Shown piece by piece: positions 10,791 to 22,303 of a stretch of DNA of 64,000 nucleotides. Each line of letters begins with the position of its first letter. The stretch's first letter is position 1. Source of the DNA: Shewanella inventionis (GTDB lineage Bacteria > Pseudomonadota > Gammaproteobacteria > Enterobacterales > Shewanellaceae); contig NZ_BMII01000029.1 of NCBI RefSeq assembly GCF_014641855.1, positions 1-64,000 of the forward strand, in the 5' to 3' direction. A program made the translations under genes and the position numbers. The notes beneath the pieces were generated by a model. That model saw only the letters and a program-made list of their open reading frames with translations. It did no database searches and was not told the DNA's origin.

Positions 10791-11894
10791 TCAACCCTTT
10801 GTTGCAACTGAGGCACAAATATCTGCTACACGTTGAGTAGCATCTAACACTGCAACGCCTCTTGCTTTACGGCCCATCTGGGCGAGTTCTTCTCTATGTT
10901 CAGCAAACAATTGCAATTTTTCAGCAAGATTGTCTGCATTTAAAATCGATTGTGGCAATAAAAACCCTGCACCTGCATCAACCAGTACCGATGCGTTGAC
11001 GGTTTGGTGGTCGTCAACAGCATGTGGGTAAGGCACTAAAATACTCGGGAGCCCTACCGCTGCAAGTTCTGATACCGTTAACGCGCCAGAGCGACACACG
11101 ACTACATCTGCCCATCGATAAGCGGCTTCCATATCGTCGATAAACTCAGCCACATTTACCGAGTCTAATTGCCCCAACTGTTGATAACTGGCTTTTACGG
11201 CAGTGTGATTGTTTTTCCCTACCTGATGCCACACAGTTATTGAATGATGCTTACTTAAATGCGCCACAACAGACGGCATAACATCATTAAGCACTTTGGC
11301 ACCTAAACTACCACCAACAACCAATATCCTTAACGCATCGACTTGTGCTGTTTTTGCGTGTTCGCCTAATGCAATAAGCTCTTGGCGAATGGGGTTACCC
11401 ACCACTTCCACATTGGCGACATTATTGCCAAAGGTATTTGGAAATGCACATAACACTCTTTTAGCGATGTTAGACAGTAATTTGTTGGTCATTCCAGGGA
11501 TGGCATTTTGCTCATGCAATACCACTGGCACACCCGACAACTTACCCGCCACACCACCAGGTCCGCTTGCAAAGCCACCCATACCCAAAATAACATTGGG
11601 CTTAAAATCATTAATGACTGCTTTAGCCTGTATAATCGAGCGCACAATTTTAAACGGCGCGGCTAATTTTCTTATCAGGCCATTGCCACGCACACCTTTA
11701 ATATCGATAAACTCAATATCAAACCCGTGTTGGGGTACTAAGCGCGCTTCCATCCGATCGGCTGTACCTAACCAACGCACCTGCCAGCCTTTTTCAGCTA
11801 AATGTTTTGCCACTGCCAGCGCAGGAAATACATGCCCACCAGTGCCCCCTGCCATGATCAAAATGCGTGGAGAACGACTCACATTACTATTCAT
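10791..11894 (-). CDS. murG: Lipid II synthase MurG
   Basis: GT28 glycosyltransferase that transfers GlcNAc from UDP-GlcNAc to lipid I, giving lipid II on the inner face of the membrane. The 367-residue protein has the G loop GGTGGH at 16-21 and the second glycine loop GGSLGA in the C-terminal half. An AGGGAGAA ribosome site precedes the ATG. It lies 14 bp after ftsW and directly before murC. Confidence 0.97.
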   Translation of the reverse strand: MNSNVSRSPRILIMAGGTGGHVFPALAVAKHLAEKGWQVRWLGTADRMEARLVPQHGFDIEFIDIKGVRGNGLIRKLAAPFKIVRSIIQAKAVINDFKPNVILGMGGFASGPGGVAGKLSGVPVVLHEQNAIPGMTNKLLSNIAKRVLCAFPNTFGNNVANVEVVGNPIRQELIALGEHAKTAQVDALRILVVGGSLGAKVLNDVMPSVVAHLSKHHSITVWHQVGKNNHTAVKASYQQLGQLDSVNVAEFIDDMEAAYRWADVVVCRSGALTVSELAAVGLPSILVPYPHAVDDHQTVNASVLVDAGAGFLLPQSILNADNLAEKLQLFAEHREELAQMGRKARGVAVLDATQRVADICASVATKG

Positions 11895-11908
11895 TAATTT
11901 GTTCTCCC

Positions 11909-13108
11909 TTAGACGGCCTGCACAAAACTCAGTCGACGCTCGTAATCAATTCTCACCAAAAGCATTACTGCAGCGGTCATCACCCATAAACTACTGCCAC
12001 CATAACTAATAAACGGCAATGTAAGCCCTTTTGTAGGCAACATACCAATACTGGCGCCCACATTTACAACCGTTTGAAAGCAGACCCAAATACCCACGCC
12101 ATAGGCCACATAGCTTTCAAATGGACGTTGCATCTTTAAACACAAATTACCTAATCTAATCGCGCGGATAGCCACAAAAAATAATGCAATTAGCACCATA
12201 ATGATGCCTACAAAGCCAAGCTCTTCGCCTATGACAGCAAAAATAAAGTCGGTGTGTGCCTCAGGCAAATATGCCAACTTCTGAATGCTGTTTCCGAGAC
12301 CTTGACCAAACCAATCGCCTCGACCATAAGCCATCAATGATTGCGTTAACTGATAACCGCTACCAAAAGGATCTTCCCATGGATCCATAAACGAGGTGAC
12401 TCGTCGCATACGATAGGGTTCAAACAATACCAGCAGTATAAATGTCACTACGCCCAGTAGAACAAGAGCCATAAAGTCGATGATTCGGGCGCCCGCTAAA
12501 AACAATAAACTCACGGTGCAAACAAACAACACCACCACAGTACCTAAGTCCGGTTGTAATAAAATCAACACAGCAAATAGGCCGTATACTCCAATCGGTT
12601 TGTAGAATCCCTTACGGTTTTCACGTAATTCACCATGGCGCCGAACCAAATAACCTGCCATGTACACAATAAATACAAACTTGGCCATTTCAGCGACCTG
12701 AATACGAATAGGCCCAAGAGATAACCAACGCTTTGCACCATTTACTGAGGTACCAATAAACAACACGGCAACGAGTAAAACCAGTACGCCTAACATCAGC
12801 ATGCCACTGTTTTTTTCCCAGTAACTGACATCAAACTTGAGCACAAAAAATGCAATAACAACACAGCCAACCAAATACAACACATGACGATACATAAAAT
12901 AAAATGGATCGCCGGTCAGTTTGGTGGCTTCGGGCATCGACGCCGACATCACCATCACAAACCCAAAACACATCAAACCAATAATGGCGACAAGAAAACT
13001 GCGGTCATACAGCGGCATTCCTGGTTTGCTGTTATCCGACAACAATGACGGTAAAGCCCAATTCAAGCCTTGTTTAAACAGGTTGAGTTGTTGCTCGTTA
13101 CTCGCCAT
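11909..13108 (-). CDS. ftsW: Septal peptidoglycan glycosyltransferase FtsW
   Basis: SEDS-family membrane polymerase that works with FtsI at the septum. The 399-residue protein has about ten membrane segments. The conserved region GLPFISYGGSS-like (here LTLPFISYGGSS) lies near the C-terminus, and the periplasmic loop carries the conserved acidic stretch around EAHTDFIFAVIGEE. The start overlaps the murD stop by 11 bp. Confidence 0.97.
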   Translation of the reverse strand: MASNEQQLNLFKQGLNWALPSLLSDNSKPGMPLYDRSFLVAIIGLMCFGFVMVMSASMPEATKLTGDPFYFMYRHVLYLVGCVVIAFFVLKFDVSYWEKNSGMLMLGVLVLLVAVLFIGTSVNGAKRWLSLGPIRIQVAEMAKFVFIVYMAGYLVRRHGELRENRKGFYKPIGVYGLFAVLILLQPDLGTVVVLFVCTVSLLFLAGARIIDFMALVLLGVVTFILLVLFEPYRMRRVTSFMDPWEDPFGSGYQLTQSLMAYGRGDWFGQGLGNSIQKLAYLPEAHTDFIFAVIGEELGFVGIIMVLIALFFVAIRAIRLGNLCLKMQRPFESYVAYGVGIWVCFQTVVNVGASIGMLPTKGLTLPFISYGGSSLWVMTAAVMLLVRIDYERRLSFVQAV

Positions 13109-14420
13109 CGACTAACGACTCCACACATTGCTTAAAATCATCGCCACGGGCCATAAAGTTTTTATACATATCTAAACTTGCACACGCTGGTGATAACAAT
13201 ACAATATCGCCCGACGACGCTAACTCTGCTGCTTTAGCAACAGCTTCTGCCATGTTAGTGACCTGTATTGAATCCGCTTTTAACTTGGCAATTTTAGGAC
13301 CATCACGGCCTAATGTTATCAGCTGAGTAATATTGGCTAAAGGCTCGGCAAGCGGGCTAAAATCGCTGCCTTTACCGTCTCCGCCAGCAATTAAATACAA
13401 ATCACCAAGATGCGAATTCAACCCTTCTAATGCCGCGACGGTCGCCCCAACGTTCGTGGCTTTAGAGTCATTGATGTAAGAAACACCTTGTTTAACACCC
13501 ACCAACTCACAACGATGGCTTAAGCCAACAAAATGCTTTGCTACCTCAACCATCGACTCTTTATCTACACCACAGGCATAAGCTAGCGACATAGCAGCAA
13601 GTAAATTAGCGTGGTTATGGCTGCCAATTAATGAGACATCGATTAAATTCACTATCTCACTGTCGCCATGGAAAATCTTGCCATCACTTAGCCCCCAAGC
13701 GTCGCCTTCTGGCACACCTAAACTAAAATGGTTTTGATTCCTTGGTTCTAATGGATACGTCAACTCATCGTCTAGGTTGTACATGACAAACCGGCTTTGC
13801 GGATACAGACGTAACTTAGCTTCGCGATACGAATTTAAATCACTGTAACGGTCCATATGATCTTCACTGATGTTCAAACACGTGGCCGCAATACAATTTA
13901 ACGAATGCGTTGTTTCAAGCTGAAAACTTGATAGTTCAAGCACATAAAACTCTGCATCTTGCTCGAGCAAATCTAATGCCGGCGTACCAATATTGCCGCC
14001 AATCGCCACCGACATACCATCCTGACGTAGCATTTCATAAACCAATGTTGTCACCGTTGATTTACCATTTGAGCCGGTAATTCCAACAACACAAGGCTTG
14101 CGTTCGGCCACTTCACGAGCAAATAGCTCCACATCGCCAATCACTTCAATCCCCATGTCTAGTGCGGCGCGCACTTCAGGGGTATCAATCGGTACACCAG
14201 GACTAATAATAATTTGGCTTGCTTGCACCAAATAGCGACAATCGAAGCCACCGGCAATTAATTCGATATCTGCAAACTCTTGTGCCAGTGTCTCTGCCCC
14301 TGGAGGATGACGACGACTGTCCATCACTAATGGCTTAATGCCCTTGGTGGCTAAAAAACGCACGACCGAAAGCCCTGTGGCTCCCAAGCCTAAAACGATG
14401 TGCGTGTACTTAGATTGCAT
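13098..14420 (-). CDS. murD: UDP-N-acetylmuramoylalanine--D-glutamate ligase MurD
   Basis: Adds D-glutamate to UDP-MurNAc-L-Ala. The 440-residue protein has the Mur ligase ATP loop GSNGKST at 116-122 and a Rossmann-like N-terminal domain starting at GLGATGLS (about 11-18). It lies between mraY and ftsW in the standard order, 22 bp after mraY. Confidence 0.97.
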   Translation of the reverse strand: MQSKYTHIVLGLGATGLSVVRFLATKGIKPLVMDSRRHPPGAETLAQEFADIELIAGGFDCRYLVQASQIIISPGVPIDTPEVRAALDMGIEVIGDVELFAREVAERKPCVVGITGSNGKSTVTTLVYEMLRQDGMSVAIGGNIGTPALDLLEQDAEFYVLELSSFQLETTHSLNCIAATCLNISEDHMDRYSDLNSYREAKLRLYPQSRFVMYNLDDELTYPLEPRNQNHFSLGVPEGDAWGLSDGKIFHGDSEIVNLIDVSLIGSHNHANLLAAMSLAYACGVDKESMVEVAKHFVGLSHRCELVGVKQGVSYINDSKATNVGATVAALEGLNSHLGDLYLIAGGDGKGSDFSPLAEPLANITQLITLGRDGPKIAKLKADSIQVTNMAEAVAKAAELASSGDIVLLSPACASLDMYKNFMARGDDFKQCVESLVDGE

Positions 14421-14442
14421 AATATCTACCTTAAATAATTGC

Positions 14443-15525
14443 TTAGCGTAGTTTCAGCGTCGCAAGACCTAATAACACTAAAAACAATGAAATAATCCAA
14501 AAGCGCACAATCACTCGTGGCTCTGGCCATCCCTTTAACTCATAATGATGGTGTATTGGCGCCATGCGGAAAATACGTTGGCCACGCAATTTATATGAGC
14601 CGACCTGTAAGATCACCGATACGGTTTCCATTACAAAGACACCGCCCATTATCACCAACAAAATCTCTTGGCGAACAAGAATGGCTATAACACCTAATGC
14701 CGCACCTAAGGCCAATGAACCTACATCACCCATGAACACTTGCGCTGGGTAAGTGTTAAACCATAAAAAGCCTAAGCCAGCACCAACCATTGCAGTACAT
14801 ACAATCACTAGCTCACCCGCTAACGGTAAATGCGGTAAATGCAAATAACTGGCAAATTGCGCATGCCCAGACAAATACGCAATTAACGCAAATGCAGCAG
14901 CCACCATCACGGTAGGCATAATCGCTAAACCATCTAAACCATCGGTTAAGTTTACCGCATTACTTGCACCAACAATGGTGAAGTAAGCCAGCAAAATAAA
15001 CATAAAGCCGAGTTGCGGCATCACATCTTTAAAAAACGGCACCACTAACTGTGTCTCGCCACTTATTGTCGATGAACTGTATAAAAATATCGCCACCACT
15101 AGGGCCGCAATAGACTGTAAGGCATACTTCCAGCGTGCAATCAGTCCTTTAGAATCTTTTTTCACCACTTTACGGTAGTCATCAATAAAACCGATAACCC
15201 CAAAACTGCCTAAAACAAAGAGTGTCACTAATACATAACGATTAGATAAATCACCCCATAACAGCACACTGATAAAAATGCCTGCAAGAATAAGAATACC
15301 GCCCATGGTTGGCGTGCCACGCTTACTAAAATGCGACTCTGGGCCATCATTGCGAACAACCTGGCCAATTTGCAGCATTTGTAAACGCTTAATTAAAATG
15401 GGGCCCCACCACAAACTAAACACTAATGCAGTCAACAAGCCCAAAATAGCTCGAAACGTTACGTATGAAAAAACGTTAAACCCGCTATAAAATTGGGTTA
15501 AATACTCGGCTAGATAAACCAGCAT
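14443..15525 (-). CDS. mraY: Phospho-N-acetylmuramoyl-pentapeptide-transferase MraY
   Basis: Integral membrane enzyme that joins UDP-MurNAc-pentapeptide to undecaprenyl phosphate, giving lipid I. The 360-residue protein has about ten membrane segments, the DDYRK motif near 115-119, [10 protein letters not shown] in the middle, and the HHHYE-containing loop near the C-terminus. The start follows the murF stop with no gap. Confidence 0.97.
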   Translation of the reverse strand: MLVYLAEYLTQFYSGFNVFSYVTFRAILGLLTALVFSLWWGPILIKRLQMLQIGQVVRNDGPESHFSKRGTPTMGGILILAGIFISVLLWGDLSNRYVLVTLFVLGSFGVIGFIDDYRKVVKKDSKGLIARWKYALQSIAALVVAIFLYSSSTISGETQLVVPFFKDVMPQLGFMFILLAYFTIVGASNAVNLTDGLDGLAIMPTVMVAAAFALIAYLSGHAQFASYLHLPHLPLAGELVIVCTAMVGAGLGFLWFNTYPAQVFMGDVGSLALGAALGVIAILVRQEILLVIMGGVFVMETVSVILQVGSYKLRGQRIFRMAPIHHHYELKGWPEPRVIVRFWIISLFLVLLGLATLKLR

Positions 15526-16899
15526 CTACACTAACTCCCCACGCCCATAGGCATTTAATAAACTGTCGACAACTCGCTCCATCGCGGCGCTGCGAGAACC
15601 TTTAACTAAAATAGTGATACTAGCTTCAACCTCTTTAAGGTGCTGTTGTAGTGCCGCTATCAATGTGTCTTGTGTTGAAAAATGCTCGCTACCAAATGCC
15701 TCACTGGCATGCACAGATAGTTGGCCGCAACAAAATAAACCCTCTATTGCTGCATTTTTCGCCTGCAAACCAACGCTGGCATGCAAAGGGGCAGCATTGT
15801 CGCCTAATTCGCCCAAATCTCCCAGCACTAAACAACGAAAACCTTCACGTTGTTGCAACCAATTGATGGCTGCACTGACAGACGAAGGATTTGCGTTATA
15901 ACTATCATCAATTAATAGGATCCGCCCAAGATTATGGGGTTGCATACGCCCTTTAACCGGTTTAAGTAATGCAAAGCCTTGTGCAATGTAAGCGAGAGGA
16001 ATATCAAGTGCTAAACACAACGACGCTGCGGCCAAGGCATTACTCACTTGATGTAATCCGGCCAGCGGTAATTGCACCCTCGCGTGCTGATTGTTAAACG
16101 TTAAAGTGAAATGGTAACAGCCATTCTGATCGGCGTTGATATCAATGGCTTTCACATCTGCCACCACACCTTCTTGACGAGAGAAAAGCAGCTGGTTATG
16201 CCCCTGTGATTGCTGTTGCATGTATGGAGCATATTTATCGTCGGCATTGATAACCGCGGTGCCATTTTTAGCTAAATGATTAAATATTTCAGACTTAGCC
16301 TTGGCCACGCCATCAAGGGAGCCAAAACCTTCTAAGTGCGCACTACCAATATTGTTGACTAATGCCACTTGTGGCTGCACTAATGACGAAGTGTAATCGA
16401 TTTCACCACTGTGATTGGCGCCTAGCTCAAACACGCCATATTTATCACCTTCGGTTAGGCGTAATAATGTTAACGGCACACCAATTTCATTATTAAAATT
16501 ACCCGCTGTAAATAGCACTTGGTGTTGCTGCGATAAAATCGTCGCCACCATTTCTTTTACGCTGGTTTTCCCGTTAGACCCTGTTAGTGCAATACTGATA
16601 GGGTTAACCAATTGACGCACCAAAGCCCCAATTCTGCCCATGGCTTTTTGTGTGTCGGCTACCACGATTTGTGCAACATCAAATGGCAAAACGTGGTCAA
16701 CCAACAACGCAACTGCACCGTTCTCAATGGCGGTGCTAGCAAAATCATGGCCATCAAAACGCTCACCCTTTAGGGCAACAAATAAACACTGACCGTCTAT
16801 TTTGCGGCTATCTGTACTTACAGCGGCAATCATTTGGTCATTACCCACTAAAGCACCTTGTAAATGCTCGGTAATTTGGGTTAACGATAAGCTAATCAT
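15526..16899 (-). CDS. murF: UDP-MurNAc-tripeptide--D-Ala-D-Ala ligase MurF
   Basis: Adds D-Ala-D-Ala to complete the UDP-MurNAc pentapeptide. The 457-residue protein has the ATP loop GSNGKT at 107-112 and the conserved DDSYNANP segment around 330. It overlaps murE by 4 bp (ATGA). The D-Ala-D-Ala substrate must come from a ddl gene outside this window. Confidence 0.96.
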   Translation of the reverse strand: MISLSLTQITEHLQGALVGNDQMIAAVSTDSRKIDGQCLFVALKGERFDGHDFASTAIENGAVALLVDHVLPFDVAQIVVADTQKAMGRIGALVRQLVNPISIALTGSNGKTSVKEMVATILSQQHQVLFTAGNFNNEIGVPLTLLRLTEGDKYGVFELGANHSGEIDYTSSLVQPQVALVNNIGSAHLEGFGSLDGVAKAKSEIFNHLAKNGTAVINADDKYAPYMQQQSQGHNQLLFSRQEGVVADVKAIDINADQNGCYHFTLTFNNQHARVQLPLAGLHQVSNALAAASLCLALDIPLAYIAQGFALLKPVKGRMQPHNLGRILLIDDSYNANPSSVSAAINWLQQREGFRCLVLGDLGELGDNAAPLHASVGLQAKNAAIEGLFCCGQLSVHASEAFGSEHFSTQDTLIAALQQHLKEVEASITILVKGSRSAAMERVVDSLLNAYGRGELV

Positions 16900-18386
16900 A
16901 ATGCGTCCTTAGACAAAGCAAGTGCTAAAGCGCGTTCATCATAATCGATACGTTGGCCTGCAACTTCTTGATAGGTTTCATGGCCTTTACCTGCAAGTAA
17001 AACAATATCGTCAGGTTGTGCCAATGCTGCAACCTGAGTAATGGCACTAATACGGTCAACATGGGTCAGCGCTTTTTGTGGCTGGCTAATGCCTTGTAAG
17101 ATGTCATCAATAATGGCTTGCGGATCTTCGCTGCGAGCATTGTCGCTAGTAATCATCACTTTGTCGGCATAGCGCTCAGCGGCTTGTGCCATTAACGGCC
17201 GTTTGCCTTTATCACGATCGCCACCACAACCAAACACACACCATAACGTGCCTTTGCAATGTACGCGCAATGCTTTTAACGCTTGCTCAATGGCATCTGG
17301 CGTATGCGCATAATCAACAACCAGTGTGGCTTTATTTGGCGCAGAAAAACGCTCCATTCTGCCGGCTACTGGCACGATAGTTGGCATTACAGCTAACATT
17401 GCTGTCATCGACATGCCCTGTAAATACAAGGCAGCAATGGCAGCGACTAAATTAGATAAGTTAAACGCACCCAACAAAGGCGACTCGATTTGGGCTGATA
17501 ATGTTGTTTGATCATTTAATGCGGGATAATGTAACGTCGCGCTAACACCCGCGTCATGGTAATGCACCTTGGTACAATAAAAATCTGCACTCGTATCGCC
17601 AAGAGCACTAAATGAATAAATTTGTCGGCCAGCTAACTCAGCAAACCATTTAGCACCTGTTGTATCGTCGATGTTGATCACACCGTGTTTTACGCTAGGA
17701 AAATGAAATAAACGTTTTTTCGCTGCGGCATAAGCGTCCATATCACCATGATAATCAAGATGATCGCGGCTTAAATTGGTAAAGACAGCCGTCGCAAAAG
17801 GCACCGCTTCTACACGTCCTTGCACCAAGCCATGGCTAGAAACTTCCATCGCGCATACTTTTACGCCTTGGGCATTAAACTCAGCTAATTGCTTCATCAC
17901 AGTTATGGCGTCAGCCGTGGTGTTACCGCTGTCGACCAACTTACCCCAAACACCGTTGCCTAATGTCCCCATAACAGCAGATTGATGGCCGAGTAAATTG
18001 ACAATTTGCGCAATAATTTGCGTAACAGATGTTTTACCGTTAGTACCTGTTACACCAATTAACGCTAGCATATGGGTGTGCGCTTCGTAAAACTGAGCCG
18101 CCACAGCCGACAGTTGCCTTGTCAACTGAAAAAAATGCACTAATGGCACTTTATATTGTTGTAAATCAACAACACCGTGCTCACTTGGGTTATCTGTATG
18201 TACTAATATGGCAGCAGCACCAGCAGCAACCGCTTGCGGAATAAACTGACGGCCATCCACCTTATAACCAGGTAATGCCACAAATAGCCCATCAGCTTTA
18301 ACATTGCGGCTATCGAGGGTTAAGTCGTTAATAAACTCTGAACCGGCATAATGAAACCACGGTGCTAATAAATCATTTAATAACAT
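16896..18386 (-). CDS. murE: UDP-MurNAc-L-Ala-D-Glu--meso-DAP ligase MurE
   Basis: Adds the third residue of the stem peptide. The 496-residue protein has the ATP loop GTNGKTS at 114-120. The substrate motif that reads DNPR in meso-diaminopimelate-specific MurE is DNAR here (415-418). The arginine that contacts diaminopimelate is kept, so meso-DAP specificity is still the best call, but the proline to alanine change is a deviation from the E. coli motif. It overlaps ftsI by 14 bp and murF by 4 bp. Confidence 0.95.
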   Translation of the reverse strand: MLLNDLLAPWFHYAGSEFINDLTLDSRNVKADGLFVALPGYKVDGRQFIPQAVAAGAAAILVHTDNPSEHGVVDLQQYKVPLVHFFQLTRQLSAVAAQFYEAHTHMLALIGVTGTNGKTSVTQIIAQIVNLLGHQSAVMGTLGNGVWGKLVDSGNTTADAITVMKQLAEFNAQGVKVCAMEVSSHGLVQGRVEAVPFATAVFTNLSRDHLDYHGDMDAYAAAKKRLFHFPSVKHGVINIDDTTGAKWFAELAGRQIYSFSALGDTSADFYCTKVHYHDAGVSATLHYPALNDQTTLSAQIESPLLGAFNLSNLVAAIAALYLQGMSMTAMLAVMPTIVPVAGRMERFSAPNKATLVVDYAHTPDAIEQALKALRVHCKGTLWCVFGCGGDRDKGKRPLMAQAAERYADKVMITSDNARSEDPQAIIDDILQGISQPQKALTHVDRISAITQVAALAQPDDIVLLAGKGHETYQEVAGQRIDYDERALALALSKDAL

Positions 18387-20136
18387 TATGCTGCGCTCCT
18401 TGCGCAGTAGCTAAATGAATAGCCTCACGCTCTGAAATTGGCTCAACGTTCAGCATTTGCAATGCCCCAGACATAATTTTGGCAAAAGCAGGCCCCGCAA
18501 CATCACCACCGTAGTACTTGTCACCTTTTGGCTCATTTATCACCACCGAAATGGCTAAACGAGGATTATGAACCGGCGCAACACCAGCAAATAAACCAAC
18601 ATAATCATCGCCATACCCACCAGCAACAGCCTTACGGCTAGTACCGGTTTTACCCGCTACAGGATAGCCGTCAATGTGGGCCTTTCTGGCGGTGCCACCC
18701 TCTTCGGTTACTCCTACAAGCATTTGCATAACATCTTGAGCAACCTGAGTTGAAATGACTTGTTCGCCTTTAGGAGCCTGTTTGAGTTTTAAAATTGATA
18801 CTGGGTACAAAATACCGCCACTACCTAACGTGGCATACATGCGGGCAATTTGCAGTGGTGTTGCTGTAAAGCCGTAACCAAACGACAGTGTTGCTCGCTC
18901 AAAGTCAGACCAACGATTACGATCATGAATTAACCCAGCGCTTTCTCCAGTTAAATTGATGCCCGAATAGTTACCCAACCCCATAGATTGATAAGTCCCT
19001 AACAGCTGCTGCACAGGCATAGACAACGCCAATTTACTGATACCGACGTTACTTGATTTAACAAGGATTTTGGCTAACGACATGTCACCGTAATTGTTAG
19101 AGTCGCGCACTTGACGCCCGCCAATGCGCATCCAGCCAGGTGAGGTTTGGATAAGCTCATTTGCTTTAACTGTGCCCGCTTCTAATGCAGCAGCCACAAC
19201 AAAAGGCTTAACCGTTGAGCCGGGTTCAAAGGTGTCGGTTAACGCGCGGTTACGCATACGATGCGTCTGTAAATTATCGCGCGCATTGGGGTTATATGAT
19301 GGCGTATTTGCCATCGCCAATACTTCACCGGTATGCACATCAATCACCACTACAGAACCCGATGTTGCTTGGTACATTTCAGTGGCTCGCTTTAGTTCAC
19401 GATAGGCCAACTGCTGAATGCGTTGATCGATACTTAACACCAAGTCATTAGAGCTCTCACCCTCTTGAACAATATCTAAACGCTCAACCACATTACCATC
19501 ACGAGATTTACGTACCTTTTGTTTAGATGGCGTGCCCGTTAGCCAAGTGTTGTAAGTATTTTCAATCCCCTCAATACCCACATCATCAATGTTAGTAATA
19601 CCGATTAATTGCGCGGCAATTTCGCCACTAGGATAATAACGACGCGACTCAGATTTAAGATAAATGCCGCCAATTTTAAGCTGTTCAATATAATCAGCTA
19701 CGGCAGGAGTGACTTGACGCTTTAGATAAACAAAACGCTTTTTAGGGTTTCCCTTTACTTTACGAACCAGCTCGTCAACAGGCTCTTGCAACACGTCGGC
19801 CAACGCTTGCCAGCGACGCATGTCTTTAAATGCATTTTGATCATGAGCATGTTTAGGGTCGGCCCACACCGCACGCACAGGCACACTCACCGCGAGCATG
19901 TCACCATTACGATCGGTAATTAGCCCTCGTTGTACTTGATTACTGGTGGTGCGCAAAGTACGCATATCACTTTCTTGACGCAGTTTGTCTGGCTCAATAA
20001 TCTGAATATAGGCCGCACGAGCAATCAAACTACAAAATAATAACAACACAAACCCCACCACAACGTATAAACGCCATGGGATCAGTTCGTGATTTAATTT
20101 TCGTTTTGCTTGTCTTGCCATAATCCCTATGCTCAC
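18373..20136 (-). CDS. ftsI: Septal penicillin-binding protein 3, FtsI
   Basis: Transpeptidase that cross-links septal peptidoglycan with FtsW. The 587-residue protein has a cytoplasmic tail, one membrane segment (about 23-43), a PBP dimer domain, and a transpeptidase domain with S307-T-V-K310, S361-S-N363 and K496-T-G498. The GTG at 20136 overlaps the ftsL stop (GTGA). An ATG five codons downstream (20121), with AGGGA close upstream, is an alternative start. Order and overlap suggest coupled translation with ftsL. Confidence 0.96.
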   Translation of the reverse strand: MSIGIMARQAKRKLNHELIPWRLYVVVGFVLLLFCSLIARAAYIQIIEPDKLRQESDMRTLRTTSNQVQRGLITDRNGDMLAVSVPVRAVWADPKHAHDQNAFKDMRRWQALADVLQEPVDELVRKVKGNPKKRFVYLKRQVTPAVADYIEQLKIGGIYLKSESRRYYPSGEIAAQLIGITNIDDVGIEGIENTYNTWLTGTPSKQKVRKSRDGNVVERLDIVQEGESSNDLVLSIDQRIQQLAYRELKRATEMYQATSGSVVVIDVHTGEVLAMANTPSYNPNARDNLQTHRMRNRALTDTFEPGSTVKPFVVAAALEAGTVKANELIQTSPGWMRIGGRQVRDSNNYGDMSLAKILVKSSNVGISKLALSMPVQQLLGTYQSMGLGNYSGINLTGESAGLIHDRNRWSDFERATLSFGYGFTATPLQIARMYATLGSGGILYPVSILKLKQAPKGEQVISTQVAQDVMQMLVGVTEEGGTARKAHIDGYPVAGKTGTSRKAVAGGYGDDYVGLFAGVAPVHNPRLAISVVINEPKGDKYYGGDVAGPAFAKIMSGALQMLNVEPISEREAIHLATAQGAQHNVIK

Positions 20137-20447
20137 TGAACTCGAATAATAATTTCGTCTTTGGGCAGCGGCCGAGCCATATTCAGTTCTTTGGTCGCCA
20201 TTCGCGTCACACGGCTGTGTTCAGACTGCGATTGCTCTTCTAATAATAAATTGCGCCATTCAATATCTAACCTGTCTTGCTCTTGCAGCAATTGGTCCCA
20301 TTGCGAAGTCAATTGCCGAGTGACATGGCTGGTATAAACCACCACAACCCCATTTGCCATCACTAACGCACCAAGCAGAACAACCCACTTATGACGCCAA
20401 AGGTCTTGCAACACTATGCGAGGTAAACTTAATGGTGATTGGCTCAC
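20133..20447 (-). CDS. ftsL: Cell division protein FtsL
   Basis: A 104-residue bitopic protein with one membrane segment (about 19-39) and a periplasmic coiled coil (about 45-95), the FtsL layout. FtsL joins FtsB and FtsQ to activate FtsWI. Sequence conservation in this family is low; position between rsmH and ftsI is the strongest evidence. Confidence 0.92.
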   Translation of the reverse strand: MSQSPLSLPRIVLQDLWRHKWVVLLGALVMANGVVVVYTSHVTRQLTSQWDQLLQEQDRLDIEWRNLLLEEQSQSEHSRVTRMATKELNMARPLPKDEIIIRVQ

Positions 20448-20461
20448 ATTAACCTCGAAAC

Positions 20462-21403
20462 TTAGTAATCTAAGCGCTCTGCAACTCTTAATACCGAGCT
20501 GCGGGCACGTGGATTTTGTTCTAGTTCTGCCTCTGAAGGTTTCATCGCTTTACCAACAGCTTTTAACTTACGCGACTTGTTAATTTCAGCTTCTGTAATA
20601 GGTAATCCATGTGGCACGCTTTCGCCTTGACTATGACGACGAATAAAACGTTTCACCATGCGATCTTCTAAAGAGTGAAAACTGATCACTGATAAGCGCC
20701 CTTCTGGAGCCAACACAGTTAATGCCCCCTCAAGCGCCTGATCTATCTGCTCCAACTCGCTATTGATATAAATTCGAATCGCCTGAAACACACGCGTTGC
20801 TGGATGCTTGTTACGTTCTTTATTCTTAGTAATTCGTGCAATTAAATCGGCCAATTCTTTGGTGCGTAAAAACGGTGTTTTTTCACGATCGGCAGCAATG
20901 CAGCGGGCAATATGGCGAGCATTTTTTTCTTCACCATAGGTTTTAAATACCCATGCCATGTCTTCCACTTCTGCGCGTGCAATCCACTGAGCAGCCGTTT
21001 GACCTTGGCTGTTATCCATACGCATATCTAATGGGCCGTCACGTAAAAAGCTAAAACCACGTTCGGCATCATCTAACTGCGGAGACGACACGCCTAAATC
21101 TAATAACACACCGTTAATTTTGCCGGTTAATCCTAACTCGCCAACATATTCAGCTAATTGCCCAAAACCACCATGCACAATTTGAAACCGCGGATCATCT
21201 GCAAATTGCTTAGCAGCCTCAATGGCTTGAGGGTCACGATCGATTGCAATTAAGCGGCCGTTTTCGCCCAAATGGCTCAACACATGTCGAGAATGCCCAC
21301 CACGACCAAACGTGCCATCAATATAAATGCCGTCACGTTGGATATTGAGACCATCTACGGTCTCATTAAGTAATACTGATAAATGGGCAAACTCTTGGCT
21401 CAT
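20462..21403 (-). CDS. rsmH: 16S rRNA (cytosine1402-N4)-methyltransferase RsmH
   Basis: SAM-dependent enzyme that methylates N4 of C1402 in the 16S rRNA decoding centre (older name MraW). The protein has the SAM-binding stretch [11 protein letters not shown] near 30-40 and the family signature around [16 protein letters not shown] set the start at ATG 21403 (313 residues) because it gives the family start [12 protein letters not shown]. An in-frame GTG at 21427 that overlaps the mraZ stop would add eight lysine-rich residues. Confidence 0.96.
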   Translation of the reverse strand: MSQEFAHLSVLLNETVDGLNIQRDGIYIDGTFGRGGHSRHVLSHLGENGRLIAIDRDPQAIEAAKQFADDPRFQIVHGGFGQLAEYVGELGLTGKINGVLLDLGVSSPQLDDAERGFSFLRDGPLDMRMDNSQGQTAAQWIARAEVEDMAWVFKTYGEEKNARHIARCIAADREKTPFLRTKELADLIARITKNKERNKHPATRVFQAIRIYINSELEQIDQALEGALTVLAPEGRLSVISFHSLEDRMVKRFIRRHSQGESVPHGLPITEAEINKSRKLKAVGKAMKPSEAELEQNPRARSSVLRVAERLDY

Positions 21404-21426
21404 TGGTTTTTTAACCTTTTTGGTCA

Positions 21427-21885
21427 CTACAGTGAAAAGTTGGCCAGGCGTTCATTGCTGGCTAAATCTTGGCTTTGGATCAGGCTATTACCGTCATCCA
21501 TTTGTTGCTGCCAAGCTGACTCTTCCCATAATTCAAATTTATTCAGTAAGCCCACCAGCATGGTTTTCTTTTCTAAACTGGCAAAACTTCGTAATGCCGG
21601 CGGGATAACAATGCGCCCGTGGCTGTCTAGCTCACAATCTTGTGCGTGACCCAGTAATTTTCGTTTAAAGGAGCGTTCAAGCGGATCGGTATCAGAAAGC
21701 AGCCTTAGCTTTGCTTCTATCTGCTCCCATTCATGTAATGGGTAAATCAACAAACAGGCAGATTCAATATCAACAGTAATGATCACAGTACCGGCATGTT
21801 CTGCACGCAAAGCATCACGGTATCTCGCAGGTATTGCGATCCGTCCTTTAGCGTCCATGTTAATTGCACTGGCACCCCGAAACAC
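21427..21885 (-). CDS. mraZ: Transcriptional regulator MraZ
   Basis: Double SpoVT-AbrB domain DNA-binding protein that represses its own operon. The 152-residue protein has two repeats of the fold with the motifs [13 protein letters not shown] (about 11-23) and [13 protein letters not shown] (about 87-99). It starts with GTG, giving the family N-terminus MFRG, and has AAGAGGTG as ribosome site. It is the first gene of the dcw cluster, with three matching boxes upstream. Confidence 0.97.
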   Translation of the reverse strand: MFRGASAINMDAKGRIAIPARYRDALRAEHAGTVIITVDIESACLLIYPLHEWEQIEAKLRLLSDTDPLERSFKRKLLGHAQDCELDSHGRIVIPPALRSFASLEKKTMLVGLLNKFELWEESAWQQQMDDGNSLIQSQDLASNERLANFSL

Positions 21886-21913
21886 CCTATTACACCTCTT
21901 TTGTTAGCATTTG

Positions 21914-21938
21914 ATCCACAATGATCCACTTTTTCCCA
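21914..21938 (-). promoter_or_regulatory. MraZ operator: three direct boxes at 10-bp spacing
   Basis: On the minus strand the 5-mers TGGGA (21934-21938), TGGAT (21924-21928) and TGGAT (21914-21918) are each separated by exactly 5 nt. The E. coli MraZ target is TGGGN repeats with 5-nt spacers. Two of the three boxes have A for the third G. They lie just downstream of the -10 box, where bound MraZ would block initiation or early elongation. Confidence 0.8.
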
Positions 21939-21947
21939 CAAATGCTA

Positions 21948-21977
21948 AGTTTAGGGACTCTATGCAAGTGTTGTCAA
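21948..21977 (-). promoter_or_regulatory. Pmra promoter of the dcw cluster
   Basis: On the minus strand a perfect -35 TTGACA (21972-21977) is followed by an 18-bp spacer and TAAACT (21948-21953). It is the only clear promoter upstream of mraZ. The rest of the gap, 21978-22303, is AT-rich; I see no gene in it. Confidence 0.75.
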
Positions 21978-22303
21978 GGGATGGACTGATATATTAAATC
22001 CAGACGCCAAGCGGGTTAGCAGCAAATTGATCTAAAACAGGATGAATAACAAAACGCCTGATAAAAAACAGCTTGAAATCAGGGTAAATGAGTTAAACCA
22101 GACACATAACGGTCATTTTATCGACGTAAATACAGAGCAATCGTTAATGTAAAGTGACTATATTGTGTTAATAATCCACCTTTTGATTGAAATACAGTAT
22201 TAATGCAGGAAGATTAAGGGCTGTTAACACTAAAAAATGGTCGATTTTGATCATTAAATAATGTTAAAAAAAACACTCCACCCTAAATGTAGCGCGTTCA
22301 ACT

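Noticed and set aside
11296..12009. 237-codon plus-strand open frame
   Set aside because: It lies antisense to murG and ftsW; the long frame is a by-product of codon use in those genes.
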